Notes: a model not told the origin generated them from the sequence alone. A stretch of DNA of 64,000 nucleotides from Neostapfia colusana (GCA_030760725.1 JASWHV010000004.1:53845136-53909135); one strand, 5' to 3'. Positions 32,741 through 45,946 are shown, counted from the first letter of the stretch. Translations and numbers: made by a program.

Positions 32741-35700
32741 TGTAAGGGCTCAAGTTTTTCACTTGGTAAAAGTGTTCCTCACACCCACACCTCACCTCAT
32801 TTGTGGTAATCACATGAACACATTTGAAGAGCAAGTAACCACAACCAATAGATAATTAGAAGATGAACTCACAAAATACAAAAGTGGTATTTCCCACATG
32901 CAAAATATAGGGGCTGAGCATATGATTAACTCCTAAACTTTGTTAGGAATGCTCATGCCAAATTTTTACCAAATCCAAAATCTTTTGATGTACTTTTGGG
33001 GTACAATTATTAAAAAGGCTAGTTTGAACTTAAATTCAAATTCAAACTCCTTTTATCCCATGAATTCAAAATTGGGATCCATTTTCACACTCAGGACATT
33101 TTTATGAGCTCACAAACAAATTTTCACTCCATTTGGAGTTGATCTTGACATGAGCCATTTTGAGAAAAATTCAAACTGAATTTAAATTTCAGTTTGCCAT
33201 TTGAATCAAAATGCATCCAAACCAGTTCACAATTTGAATATTTCAAATTCAAATGGACATTTGGTTAATTGATCAAATTGCCAAGGGTATTAGGGTCCCT
33301 AGCATTCAGAGCAGTAGGAATTCAAGTTTTTGGGACAAATTTGGAGGAGGGACCCACATGTCAGTGAAACAATTGCCTTGCAACCGAAGTCTTAGGGGTT
33401 CACTCGGTTCACTGTGTTCCACTCGCATATCCGAGGCTGCAGAGGTCGCCACTGAGGGAGATCGACCAGCCACCTCCTAGTTGCTTGACGCAGTGCTGGC
33501 GACCAGCTCGTGGGTCATAGGTGCTCCCCGGGTGATCGTTTTCCTCACAACACCGAGTTCCCGAGACTGCACTTCTTCCTTGAGCGAAAACAGAGCAGCT
33601 CACCCCGCCGCCACCATCGATCGATCGGGAGCCAGCATTTCATCGTGTGCAAGGCCTCGGTAAAGAGCAAAACGGAACCACAGATCATTCCTCGGCCTCC
33701 TCAAACTGTAACCGAGCGGTGATCAACCTCTCAACACCTAGAAAACTGTTTTCGCGCGGCGGCCGAAAAGAACCACGATGAGGAGGCTCAAGTGGACAGC
33801 CCGACTGAGAGATTCTCACACGAGAGCAAGAGCATCCTCGGCCGCACCCAGACCACGTGCTGCTCACCTCCAAAGATCAAACCGAACCATGGCTCATCGC
33901 CGACGAATTTTAGATTTTTCTTCCGCCCGGTGTAAACTGACCTGCAGATAAGATTTCATCAAATTCTCGATCAAGGTTTGGTTAAAGTTTACCATATAAG
34001 GCACACACGAGCTAGACATGCTAAGGAACATTTTCCCTTTGGAAACCTAGCGAGATACCATCGCTAGAGGTACCATTTCCAGATTTTGCAATGGCGACTG
34101 TGGCGGGAGGCCTCGGTTGCACGGTGCAACCCTAGTTTGAGACGATTCCGAGCCGGTTTGATTGCTTGACGATCTTCTCTAGCACCCACTGGTGCTGTAG
34201 AGCCCTTTGCTCGAGCGGTTAGGGTGCTAGAACGACAGGCCGTCGGCGCCAAAGTTAAACCGAGTCGCCGCACCGTTGCTGGCCATGGTAAGTTCGTCGC
34301 CGGCATGGGGCGACCTCCCCAATGTGTTCCCCACGTCGATTAAGGGGCTGGCGGCGAGTATGAGCACTGGAGGTGGTCGGTAGAGCGGGATCCGGTGAGC
34401 TCCGGTGAGGGGGTGTCGGGGGCGTGCGTGGGCGCGGGAGGTTGAAGAAGGCACTGTGCATGGGACCTATGTGCAGTGTTTTAAACACTTCCCGATTTTC
34501 AGATTTAGTTCAAACTTCAAACTCACACAACTTGTGCTAGGAAGCTCCAAATCGAGTGAACCAAATTTTATTGGATTCAGCTCTTTGATTACTTTCCAAC
34601 AAAACAAGTTTCACCTCATTCAAACCTTTATTTCTCCAGAATTATTTCTCCAAATTTAAACTGTCTAGAATTTTAACTGGAGAACCCTTTAGTGGAAAAT
34701 TCTGAAATTTGGCCAGGATGTTCCTTATAATATACCTAAGCCACCATAGAAATTTCAGATCCATCCGAGCTAATTTTATCCACCTCATGGTGTGATTAAG
34801 GAAACTGGCCCAGAGAAAAAGAAAAATGTCCCGAAGCATTTTTCAGATTTTCTCTGAATTTGTTTAGCTCATATCTATTGCTAGGATGCTTCAAATTCGA
34901 TGAAACAAATTCCATTAGAACCATCTAAAAATCTAGTTTCCATAAAGTTATGGCTTGATCCATGAAAATCTTTAGAAAACCCTAAGAGCTCTAATTAAGG
35001 CCAAATACACATTTATTTGTCAAGAGCTCAAATGAGCTTTGCTTCAAATGAAATTTGGCCAAGTTATTATTTTGGTTGTCACCAAACCTCAGTAAAAATT
35101 TCAAAGTCACTAGGACTTTCTAGCTATACTTATAGTCTTTACCATATCAAATTCAACTAAATTGCATTTAAATTGACATGCATCTTAATTCTTTTCGGTG
35201 TAGTTGCAAAGATCGAAGAAGGTCCGGAGGTTCTGGATTTCATTACTCCGGAGGAACAGTTAGCTTACAACCAGCAGCAAGGCAAACTCCGGTTTGCATT
35301 AGCAGTTTCATAAAGTCTTTTGTTTTGATAACTTACTTTATGTATTTCTTACAGTTGTGCATTAGAGTCTTGTTTGAAAACCCAAATGCATAGCCAATAG
35401 AACCAGGGTTTTGGGCTTAGGTTTTTAAACCTCAAGTAGCCACTGCAGTGCTCAACTGGTGTAGGATTCGGTACAAGTCAAGTAGTTGGAACTACTCGCG
35501 AGAATAGGCTAGAGGCACACCACTCGGTTAGAGATAGCAAATGAATCAGATGGCAAGAAAAATGAGACCCAGCGGAGAGTAAGGGCAGCAGGACTTTGGG
35601 ACCTGGGTGCCATAGCTCTGCTTGTGTCGATTGAGGATCGAACCGTGTGCGGGTCTGTTGAACAAGATAGAACAGTACCGAAGACCTACCGGATATATGG

Positions 35701-36698
35701 GAACCGGGAAACCGATGTAATTTGGGTAGTGATCTGTTGAGGCATTGCTTGTCGTCCAGAGGATAGGTTGAGAGCAGCGAGGTGTAAATCAGCTGGCGGG
35801 CACTGCAGATGCTTCGCGCAGAAACCTCCTGCTCGGGACGATAGGACCGGTTCAACACTTGGCTGGCAGATGAAAGGTGGTTGCGTACGACATCCGTGGT
35901 GGTTGCTGTAGGCAACATCAAGTACAGGCGTACGTCACGAGTTATTCGGGTAACCCTGCAGATCTGCACTGTACCGCTTGTTCCTTGGGGTCAGTGAATA
36001 CCACTTGTTCACTGTACCATGACGTAGAAAGAATGGGCTAGTGTAATATTAAAAGATTCCTGGTTGAAAGCTTTACATTGTTTGTTAATGAATTGCCTTA
36101 GTTTAGAGGTAATTAGAGTTCTTTTCAACCTTAGGCAAAGCACATAAGAGAAATGAGTTTCTTGTTTGATTGCGGCTTTCTTATGTGTCTTAGCATGAGG
36201 TTTTCCATCAACTTGTTGCTAAAACTTGAAAGTAAGATTCAACTAATTAGGCGTGTCTTTTGCAATATACATTCCATTATACACTGCAAACCCAGCATGT
36301 AGAGTTTTATGTGTAGGTAAGACGGGTCAGTCTTGCTGAGCCATCGTGCGCACTGCTTGTGTTTGAAGCGTTTGCAGGGTCCTATGAGGAGGAGGCTCCC
36401 GAGGAGGAGACGGACCCCCAAGAGAGAACGACCTTCAAGTGGGAGCCATGCACACCGCCGTGTTAGTGTGCGTGTGTGCTAGTGAGGACACGTTCATGGG
36501 CTGAACGTGAACTTCTTTTGCTTAGTCTATGCCCGTGAGTGTAGACTTAACGTATTTTGGTGTAATTATGTTCATAAATATGTTTATGTAATAAAATTTT
36601 CGCTTCCGCTGTTTACCTTTTATGTGTGTTATCCGGTGCTGTGCAACGCAGCACCCCTCAGCGTGATCCTGGCTACTCGAGACCGTCGGGTCCTTGCA
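32741..36698 (+). mobile_element. 5' LTR of C1
   Basis: Starts TGTAAGGGCTCAAG and ends GGTCCTTGCA, followed by GCG and a primer binding site. It is about 500 bp longer than the C2 LTR (38027-41483), which otherwise aligns along its length. It carries an AATAAA at 36590-36595 and a terminal hairpin. The sequence before it is TTAAG; the partner duplication is outside the window. Frames such as 35478-35969 on the minus strand also appear, altered, in C2 and are shadows of conserved LTR sequence. Confidence 0.88.
36635..36655 (+). other. Terminal LTR hairpin, 7-bp stem (C1)
   Basis: GGTGCTG, 7-nt loop, CAGCACC, 43 bp before the LTR end. The same is at 41420-41440 in C2. B4 has GGTGCCG and CGGCACC at 62466-62486, a compensatory T-A to C-G change. 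Confidence 0.7.
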
Positions 36699-37907
36699 GC
36701 GTGGCATCAGAGCAACGCCCTTCCCTGGCGTTCTACGGTCAAGTATGTGAGACCCCGTCACGTGGTTAGTAACGTGAACACGTAGCTCAAGGCGTGATTG
36801 GCTTGAGAACAACCGTGCGAGTGATGACGGGCGGTTGTATCAAACTGTATTGGGACCGGGTTCGGTGTGCAGCCGAACCTGATGATTGTGTGGTTTAATT
36901 TTAGGTAGTCTAACCAAGGATTGGTAGATGAGTAGTATATGTTTGCGAGAGGCGTTTAGTGCCACTGAATTAACAAAGCCGGCTAAGTCCGGTATAGCTT
37001 TTCTTTTTGAGGAAAGTAGTACCGACATGAATTGGGTAACGCTTCGACATCACACTCCACTAAACGATCAACATCATTGTAAAACTTGAAAGTTTTGATA
37101 CTGAGCACTAAAACTTCGATTTAACTCATTCCCTTAATCAGGATGTTCAAAGTAAGTAAGTTTTCAACTTATAGGATATTAAGAATAGAGTACTCTGGTT
37201 TCAGCTGAAATAATGCTGAAGTTATACAGAGGTTAGAGGTCGAGTTCATTTGATGTTAGGGGTGGTATGATACATTTATGGAAAGCTTTGGAAGATCTTT
37301 ACAACTTTTCCATTGATGTCCAGAGGTGTTTAATCCCTTAACTAGTCAAAAAGTGCAGTAGAGTTGAAACTGTCCAGAAAACAGGGCAGAGCAAATACTC
37401 TCTGTAACTCTCTGTAAATTGAGAATAACATCCTGCATAAAAATCCAAAAATTGAAAATTTTGTAGTTATGAAAATTTCAAGAGATAGGTTACAACTTTG
37501 TAACATAAAGTTTTGTCAAATTTGATATAGAATTAACTGGAATTCTTGGATCAAATCAGTACCTCAAGCTGGGAGGTGCTGTCCAATTTTCTTCAGAATT
37601 TGACATCTCATAACTTTTGATCCAGGATATAGCCGAGGCCAAAGAGATACATTATGGAAAGCTATCGAAGTTAAATTTAACTTTGATGTGGAGATACAGA
37701 ACTGGTTTTGCCTTTAGCAGGGTCTAAATCAGATTAAAAGGGAAACTGGTCAAGGCTGTAAGTTTGGGAAGCAGACCAGCAATCAAATTTGTTCTATGTT
37801 TGATTTGTGCTTCCAAGTTTTATGAGTTAAATGAAATGGTTTATGCTATAACTCAATGATTTACTGTTGAAATTAATATTTGACCTTTTTAAAATATATT
37901 TCTACAG
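36699..37907 (+). other. C1 primer binding site and leader
   Basis: The primer binding site at 36702-36713 reads TGGCATCAGAGC, one transition away from the consensus. The leader then follows C2 from 54430 onward, having lost about 285 bp right after the primer binding site. It includes the conserved block at 36945-37075. It ends TTTCTACAG at 37907, an acceptor-like site abutting the orf0 ATG. No ORF is seen. Confidence 0.75.
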
Positions 37908-38026
37908 ATGGCAGAGGATAAACAACTGGAGAACGGATGGGTGGTATCCCACTATTCTCAACGCAGCAAGTATCCAGAATTGTTGAGGCTCATGCTTCAA
38001 TATTTAGGGTATGTGGAGACGCCACG
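37908..38026 (+). pseudogene. orf0 fragment of C1, interrupted by C2
   Basis: The first 39 codons (MAEDKQLENGWVVSH...) match the ORF0 of C2 at 55631 closely. The frame is cut at 38026 by the TGTAAGGGCCC start of the C2 LTR. The remainder would lie beyond C2, outside the window. The function of this ORF0 type is unknown. Confidence 0.88.
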
Positions 38027-41000
38027 TGTAAGGGCCCAAGTTTTTCATTTGTTAAAAGTGTTCATCACAACACACTCACCTCATTTGAGGAAATCATATG
38101 AACACCTTTGAAGAGCAAGTAACCACCATAAAGAAACTCATTAGGAGATAAACTCACAAAATGCAAAAGTGGTATTTTCCACATGCATCATATAGGGGCT
38201 AAGCATATGAAAAACTCCTAAACTTTGATAGGAATGCTCATGCCACATTTCACCCAAATTCAAAACCTTTTGGAGGTATTTTTGGGTACAACTAGTAAAA
38301 GGCTAGTTTGAACTTAAATTCAAATTCAAACTTCTTTCATCCCATGAATTCAAAAGTGGGATTAATATTCACACTAAGGACATTTTTGTAAGCTCATACA
38401 CCAATTTTCACTCCATTTGGAGTTGATCTTGACATGAGCTATTTTGGCTATATTCAAATCAAATTTGAATTTCAGTTCAAATTTGTTACAAATTCAGTCA
38501 AACCCTCAGCTGCTCGTTATCAGCGACCTTCGAGATTTCCCGAGCCAGTTTCCACTCCATGGTTCATTCCGAAACGCCTCCGACTAAACACCGTCGCCAG
38601 GACAGCTCCGAGATTCTCTGGCGCAACCAACTGCTCTCTGATGTTAGCATCAAAGTCTAGTAGCTCATACCGAACCCCCCAGCTCGCTCTTAGCGCCAGT
38701 TAGCCGGAAATTAACTTTTTCCAATGATCGCCGTATAGAACACCGAAAACCAAAACCTGAAATTCGTCTCGATCACTAGATCACTGGAGATTCTGGTTTA
38801 GCTGAAGCTAGAGTAGCACCTCACAATTACTTAGGCCAAATCATAGGGACAATGATCGACACAGGGAGATCAGCACCGTATTTTCACCGCCGCCGGTAAA
38901 AATGGCTCGTGTCGCCGGTGAAGTCTACTTTCCCGGCGATCTCCTGCCAAGAGGAGGGCAGAGTTAGCTTCCTCGTGCCCCAGTGGTGCTTTGCGACCTG
39001 TTGGTTGATCGTGATCACTGCCGAGACGAGCTAGCACCGTCGGACCCGAGCTCAATTCCTCCGCCACCGTCGCCGACTACATTCCCGGCGATGTCGAGGC
39101 GAGAGGAGTTGTCTGGCGTGTGTGCCGTGCTTCAAGGGTCATGTAGGAAGAAACCGCGTCGAGAATTAGGTAGTAACGGCCGACGCGCCACTGCCGCTGT
39201 GCGTCGCGCGCTCGGGCACCCGCGTAAGGTTGAAGAAGACACTATGCATGGGACCCACGTGCAGTGTTTTAAACATTTCTCGATTTTCAGACTTAGTTCA
39301 AATTCAAACACCCATAACTTTGTCTAGGAAGCTCCAAATAGAGTGAACCAAATTTTGTTTGATTCAGATCTCTGAGTACTTTCCAAAAAACCAAGTTTCA
39401 CTTTATGAAAATCCTTATTTCTGCAGAATTAATTATTCAAAATTTAAATTGTTTAGAATTTTAACTGGAGAACCCTTTAGTTAAAAATTCTGAAATTTTG
39501 CCAGGATGTTCCTTATAATATCCTTGAGCTACCATAAAACGTTCAGATCCATCCGAGATAATTTGATCCACCTAATGGTGTGATTAATGAAACTGTTCCA
39601 GAGAAAATGAAAAATGTCCAGAAACATTTTTTAGATTTTCTCTGAACTTCTTTAGCTCAAATCTTTTGCTAGGAATCTTCAAGTTAGGTGAAACCAATTC
39701 CTTTAGAATCCTATGAAAAATCTAGTCTCCATAAAGTCATGGCTTGCTCCATGGAAATCCTTAGAACACCCTAAGAGCTCTAATTAAGGTCAAATACACA
39801 TTTATTTGTGGAGGGCTCAAATGAGCTTTGCTTCAAATGAAATTTGTCCAAGTCTCTGTTTAGATTGTATCCAAACCACTGAAAAAATTTTAGAGTCATT
39901 AGCACTGTCTAGCTATACTTATAGACTTTATAATATCAACTCCAAAATCATATGCATTTGAATTGACACACATATATGGTTATCTCATATAGTCGCTAAG
40001 GCTAAAGAGGTGCCGGAGGTGTTGGATTTCATCACCCTGGAGGAACAGCTAGCTTACAACCAGAAGCAAGGCAAGCTCTGGTTTGCATTAGCCATTTTAT
40101 AAATTTATTGTTATGAGAACTTACATTGAGTATCCACTTCAATTATGCATTATAGTCTTGTTTGAAAACCCAATTGCATAGCCAAGAGAACCAGGGTTTT
40201 GGGCTTGGGTTTTAAACCTAGAGTAGCCACTGCAATGCTAAGATAGTGTAGGATTCGGTACAAGTCGAGTAGTTGGAACTGCTCACGAGAATAGACTAGA
40301 GGCACACAACTCGGTTGGAGATAGAAAATGGAACACATGGCAAGAAAAATGAAACCGAGCGGAGAGTAAGGGCAGCAGGACTTTGGGGCCTGGGTGCCAT
40401 AGCTCCGCTTGTATCAATTGAGGACCGAGCCATGTTTCGGCCTGTTGAACAAGCTAGAACAGTACCAAAGAACTACCGGATATATGGGAACCGGGAAACA
40501 GATGTAATTCGGGTAGCGATATGTTGAGGCATTGCTTGTCGTCCAGAGGGTAGGTTGAGAGCATGAGGTGTAAATCGGCTGGCGGCACTGTAGTGCGCGC
40601 GCAGAGACCTCTTGCTCGGGACGATAGGACCGGTTCAACACTTGGCTGATGGATGAAAGGTGGTTTCGTACGATGTCCGTGGTGGTTGCTGTAGGCAACA
40701 TCAAGTACGGGCGTACGTGACGGGTTATTCGGGTAACCCTGTAGTGTAAAACGATTATAATCGCCATCCCTCACGGTCAGTGAGTACCACTTCTTCACTG
40801 TACTGTGAAGTAGAAAGAACAGGCTATTGTCATGTTAAAAGTTTTCGGATTGAAAGATGTACTTTGGTTGCTAATGATTTGATGTAGTTTAGAGCTAACT
40901 AAATTTCTTTTCAACCTGGGGCAAAGCACATGAGAGATATGCGTTTATTGTTTGATTGCGGCTCTCTTATGTATCTTAGTACGAGGTTCTTCACAACTTG

Positions 41001-41483
41001 CTTCTAAAACTTGAAAGTAAGGTTCAACTCAGTAAGCGTGTCTTTTACAACTTACATTCCATTATACACTGCAAACCCAGCATATAGACTTTCATGTGTA
41101 GGTAAGACGGGTTTGTCTTGCTGAGCCATCATGCTCACTGCTTATGTTTGAAGCGTTTGCAGGGTGTTATGAGGAGGAGGCTCCAGAGGAGGATACATAC
41201 CCCCCAAGAGGGCAACACCGTCGAGTGGGAGCCGTGCACGCCGACGTGTTATTGTGCGTGTGTGCTAGTGGGAACACGTTCACGGGCTGAACGTGAACTC
41301 TTTTGTGTAGTCTATGCCCGTGAGTGTAGACTTGACGAATTTTGGATGTAATCATGTTTATAAACACTTTTCTATAATAAAACTTTGCTTCGGCTTTTTA
41401 CCTTTTACGTGTGTTATCCGGTGCTGTGTAACGCAGCACCCCTCAGCGTGATCCGGGCTAGTCGAGACCGTTAGGTCCTCGCA
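38027..41483 (+). mobile_element. 5' LTR of C2
   Basis: Starts TGTAAGGGCCCAAG and ends GGTCCTCGCA. It aligns with the C1 LTR but is 3.46 kb. AATAAA lies at 41376-41381 and the terminal hairpin at 41420-41440. It is inserted in orf0 of C1, preceded by CCACG; the other duplication is outside the window. No genes are seen. Confidence 0.9.
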
Positions 41484-41486
41484 GCG

Positions 41487-41499
41487 TGGTATCAGAGCT
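41487..41499 (+). other. Primer binding site, initiator Met-tRNA (C2)
   Basis: TGGTATCAGAGCT, 3 nt after the LTR end. Only about 20 bp of the C2 leader follow before the A2 insertion (target ACTTA at 41517-41521); the leader resumes at 54180. Confidence 0.9.
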
Positions 41500-41521
41500 T
41501 CGTTGAGTTTTAACGCACTTA

Positions 41522-44500
41522 TGTAACACCCCAAAATCCTGTTAAGAGGGGAATTTAAAATTTTTTGGACGTATTTCATGTGTTGCAAAAATTCAAATTC
41601 AAACTAGAATTCAAATTAAACTCAAAACAGAAACGAAAAAGAAAAAGAAAAAGAAAAAAATAAACCTTCCCGGCCAGTGGGCCGAAACCCACCAGCCGGC
41701 CCGTCCAACCCCCGCGCCAGCCCGCAGCCGCGCGCCCGCGCCCCTCTCGCAGACAGGCGGGACCCACCTGTCATCCCCGAGCTCCCGATCGCGCCGACCC
41801 CGGACTGTTCCCCGCGAGCACGCAATCATAACCGACAGGAAAACCGCGCGTTCCCAGCCGACTCCCGGTCCCAGAAGACTCCAGCTCGAACTAAACCAAC
41901 CCGCCACCCTCCCCCGTCTATAAAAACCCCGACATCGTCCCGTTTTTCCCCCACGATCCGCCGTTTTTCCTCCCAGTGAGAACCCGAGCTTCTCCGGCAA
42001 ATTCTGCTCGATCTTCGTTCGGAAATTTTGATCTAACTCGCTGGTCTTGATCCACCGCCTCCGGGGAACCGCGCAGGTACAGAAAACTCGGTGGTTTGCG
42101 GCTCAAACACAGCGCCGACGAGCCTCGCCGTGAATTCACCTCGGACCTCGTCGCCGATCGCTTTCCAGGACCTTCGAGCTCAAGAAAACCCCCGAGGTGA
42201 GATCCCCGACCTCACCTCTACCGATCTATGCCATAAAATCACAGTTTTAGGGAGAATTGACGAAGATCCGAAACTCTTCGGCGAGATCGCCGCCGTGCGC
42301 CGCCGTGCGCCGCCGGGCAGCGCCGCCCGCGCTCGATCAGAGCGACGTGGCCGCTTGTGCGCCGTCTATTTTAAATCGCACGGTAGAATTTAAATCCCCG
42401 TGTACCGATTCGACGTTATAATCTCAGCCGTCTGTTTTAAATGGACGGTCCACGTCAGCCCCGCGTTATAAAGGCCGGGATTCTTATGTGCTACCCCCTG
42501 GGGTTCTCGGAAAATACGAGCTAGCCCCAGAAACTTCTGATCTAGCCCCTGGAACTTCAGAAAATCATGTAAATTCATTTAAAAATCAGTTTTAGCCCCT
42601 GGACTTAATAAAAATTAGTAAAAACCCCTCTGTTATGTGTAGTTAGACCCCTGGAAATTCTTAAAATAATATAATAGGCCCTGTAATGGGGTGAGTTTAC
42701 CTTTTTAACCCTATGTGATATTAAATTTAGGAATTTGAATATATGTTTAGTATTTAAAATTTAAAAGATGGGACAAACACATTGCAAATTCAAATTAAAA
42801 ACTTTCCTAGTATTTGGAAAACTTTGGAGTGAGATAAAAATAGATTTTTGGCTGAAATGAATCTGTTTAATTGATTATTCACATTTATTAGTAATAGGGA
42901 CACATTTTTAAGTAGAGAATAATTCTGAAAATTAGTAAAATAAATGTAACATAGTTCACATCAGAAGAGAAGTTCAAAAATATATTATTTAATATTTTAG
43001 ACCCAAAACCTATTCTGTTTAGATGAGGTGTCTTACTATTTTTATAATAAAGTGCACATTTAGGCATAGGAAATAAATCTGAAAATATAGCAAGCTAGGT
43101 ATAAATAACTAGAAAATGATAAATGAAGTTTCCAAAATCCAAAGAATTCAGTTTAGGGTTGGTAGAAGGTTTGAAGACACCTATGAAGTAGGAAAATACC
43201 TTTCATGCATACTTGGTAGCTAAAATGTGTATCAATTAAATATAAGGGATTTATTTAAATTAGAAATTCATATATAGTATGCCAACATGAATATGAATAC
43301 AAAAATAGAAATCATATGTACATGTTTAAAAGTGCATGTAAGCCAAAATCAACACACATAGAGTAACCACAACACATGGAAATGAGAATGGCTTTCATAA
43401 ATGTGAATGTGTGGCTTGTATGAAGTGGAAGTGTGAACTATGTCTTATGACTTGTTGGTTTCTTTTGCTATGTGTGATGGTATGAGTAGAACCTGATCCA
43501 GAGCAAGTTCTTCCTTTCCAAGATCAGGACTACCCATTCCAAGAGCAGCAGGAAGGAGGCAAGTGTCCTTGACCACTTTGATCCTGTACTAGGATGTGTA
43601 GATAGAATTATTTGCATTGTCAATTGAAAATATGAAACCCATGCGAGGATGTTTCCCTAGAATTGCATTACCTTGTTTCCTTGTAGCTTGGGTTGGGATT
43701 CATTTTATCATGTCATTTATTATTATGCATATGCTTAGCCATGCTTAGAATGGGATATTTGGGATATGAGATCATCAGTTTATTTTACCATACTCTTGAA
43801 TGAGATATTGTGAGTTATGTAGATGTAGGGATCAAGGCAAGTTGGATGTTTTAGTTGGTGTTGGGTGCACGAGACTCGGGTTTGTGTTTAGTACTTGCCT
43901 GGATCCTAAGGACCGGTTCATGGAGCATGTAACCTGGCTTTACCGTGCCAACCACATGCTGAGATGGGGCAGCTTGGCCAATTAATTAGGTGTATCCCCG
44001 GCGTAGTATGGGTGTGTTGGATGGTGCGGGGAATAGGTGTCAGCTGGACTACCATATGAACCGCAAGGCTCAAGAGGGGGCCACTGCAGCGGGGTTGCAG
44101 CCTCTTGTATGCTGTTAGGGGTGAAACCTCAGTGGGCCCACGCTCGTCGTGAATCCCTTTGTAAAGGCTTCATAGTGATCTCCTGGCTACACACCTGGGA
44201 AGTGTGAATGTGGTTCGTAGCCACTGGCATAATGGAGGTTCTTTTAGTCCACCCGGCAACGGGGGATGAAATCACTACATGTGGGTACAGTGGTACAAAC
44301 TCTGCAGAGTCAAAACTGTCATGACAGCCGTGCTAACGGTCAAGAGCGGCTTAGACTTATTCATGATTAGAGGAGTGATGGTTTTGGAAGTTAAAGATGT
44401 TAAGCGGGGAGCTTAACATTAGAAATGATGCTATGGTTATTTGTTTATGATGATGGGATGGGAGTTTGGGACCATTTCACCTGTGTAGTAATGTAGGTGC

Positions 44501-44962
44501 TTAATAAGCTAAGGTGATAGGTATTAATTGCGTAGTGCTTTAACCATGAGTTCAACCTCTTTTTGTTCTAGCCCAGCATGACATAACTTTCCCACACTTG
44601 CTGAGTACCATCGGTACTCAACCTTGCATATTTGTTGGTTTATATTGCTGCTCAGGTCAAGATAATGAGGTGGTGTATAATGATCAAGACTTTGGACCCG
44701 AAGAAGGTTTCTAGGTCCATGGAGTCCCCCGGGCAACGCCTGTGACGGAACCCACGAGAATAATTATTCCGCTGCTAGTTTATTTACTTGTGATGAACTT
44801 ATTATTGTCCTTCGAGACATTGGCTATGTAAGACTTATTTATATTCGACACCTGGCTTGTAATAAATGATGCTTCACTATTTGTCATCACATGTATGAGA
44901 AACTGATCCTGGCATACATGTGATATTCACTTGGTTGTTCTTCGGAGAAACCGGGTGTGACA
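41522..44962 (+). repeat. 5' LTR of A2
   Basis: TGTAACACCCC...GGTGTGACA. TATA box CTATAAAAA at 41918-41926, donor-like GAG/GTGAGA at 42197, CCCCTGG array at about 42492-42680, palindrome CTGTCATGACAG near 44328 and terminal hairpin at 44886-44924. Confidence 0.95.
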
Positions 44963-44966
44963 GAAG

Positions 44967-44985
44967 TGGTATCAGAGCCAAGGTT
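44967..44985 (+). other. Primer binding site, initiator Met-tRNA (A2)
   Basis: TGGTATCAGAGCCAAGGTT, identical to that of A1, 4 nt after the LTR end. Confidence 0.92.
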
Positions 44986-45175
44986 GCCGTAGGAACGTGG
45001 ACCTAGAAAGAAATGGACGTATTTAGCCCTATTTTCTTAAAAACTATTTTACAAGGTGTGTGTTGAAAAGTGTTATTTAATGAGTTACTTTCTTCATCTT
45101 ACCCCTACTTTCATTCAAAATAGGATTTTTGTTTAAAAGTTTATCTAACCTAAGTTTAAATGCTTTCTGTTTTAG

Positions 45176-45946
45176 ATGGTTCGCATGATTCGCACCGCTC
45201 GCAAGTCCACAGGAGGGAGAGTTCCCGTAGTTGCCCTTGCCCAAAGCAAGGAGAGCCGTCCGGTGATGTACCTTTCCTACGGATTGGCAGTAGGAGACTT
45301 GTTGCGCCGTCTTCTACGTATGCTCCAAGCCGCCGGCAATACGGGCAAGCTAATCATACACTATAGCTCCACCAGGACCATCCGTGAGAAGAGGGAAGAA
45401 TGGAGTTCAGAGATGAGGATTATCCACAAAAATCAGCTGCTCAAGATCCACCGATCTCCAGCTTGTCGAGCAACACAGGTCGATGTGGAGAAGGATGTCA
45501 CCTGGGAGGCCATCACCTGCCAGAGTCACATCTATCGTCGACACCTGGACAGGACTGAGTACATGTATGTCCTCCAGCGCGAGAGCGGTACAACGGAGTA
45601 TAAGTACCCGCCAGTGCAGCAAGGGACTTCCCATGAGCACATGGACTTGTGCTTGGAGGATGCTGCTATGCTCAGCACTCGACTGCAGGAGTGTCAGCAG
45701 GAGCTTCAGGATGTTCGGGACACCCTGAAGGAAACCGAGGCGTTGCTTCGAGCCTGCTTGAGGGCGAGAGAAAGAGGAGATGGGAATGAACTGTGTGTCA
45801 CCGTGAATGATACATGGACTCCTGACTCCCCAGATCGCCGGGCGATCAGGCATCGTCGCACTTCTCCACCAGCAGCCTCCCCACCCAAAGCAGAGTCAGA
45901 GGGCAGCCGCAATAATGAGGAAGATCCGAAGGAGCCAGCTCAGTGA
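45176..45946 (+). CDS. ORF0 protein with histone H3 tail-like N terminus (A2)
   Basis: A 256-residue homologue of the A1 ORF0 with about 18 amino-acid differences and a stop three codons earlier. The N terminus is MVRMIRTARKSTGG, so the H3-like core is kept and residue 6 is R instead of C. The coiled coil (about 157-198) is unchanged in sequence; its codons differ from A1 only silently. The ATG follows TTTTAG as in A1. The frame is open although the gag-pol downstream is ruined, so it could still be expressed if the LTR is transcribed (inference). There is no hint of similarity to the ORF0 of C2 beyond a C-terminal coiled coil. Confidence 0.85.
   Translation: MVRMIRTARKSTGGRVPVVALAQSKESRPVMYLSYGLAVGDLLRRLLRMLQAAGNTGKLIIHYSSTRTIREKREEWSSEMRIIHKNQLLKIHRSPACRATQVDVEKDVTWEAITCQSHIYRRHLDRTEYMYVLQRESGTTEYKYPPVQQGTSHEHMDLCLEDAAMLSTRLQECQQELQDVRDTLKETEALLRACLRARERGDGNELCVTVNDTWTPDSPDRRAIRHRRTSPPAASPPKAESEGSRNNEEDPKEPAQ

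Noticed and set aside
35478..35969. 163-codon minus-strand frame in the C1 LTR, partly repeated at 40414-40798
   Set aside because: The frame is broken in C2, and the nucleotide sequence is conserved as LTR sequence, not as codons.
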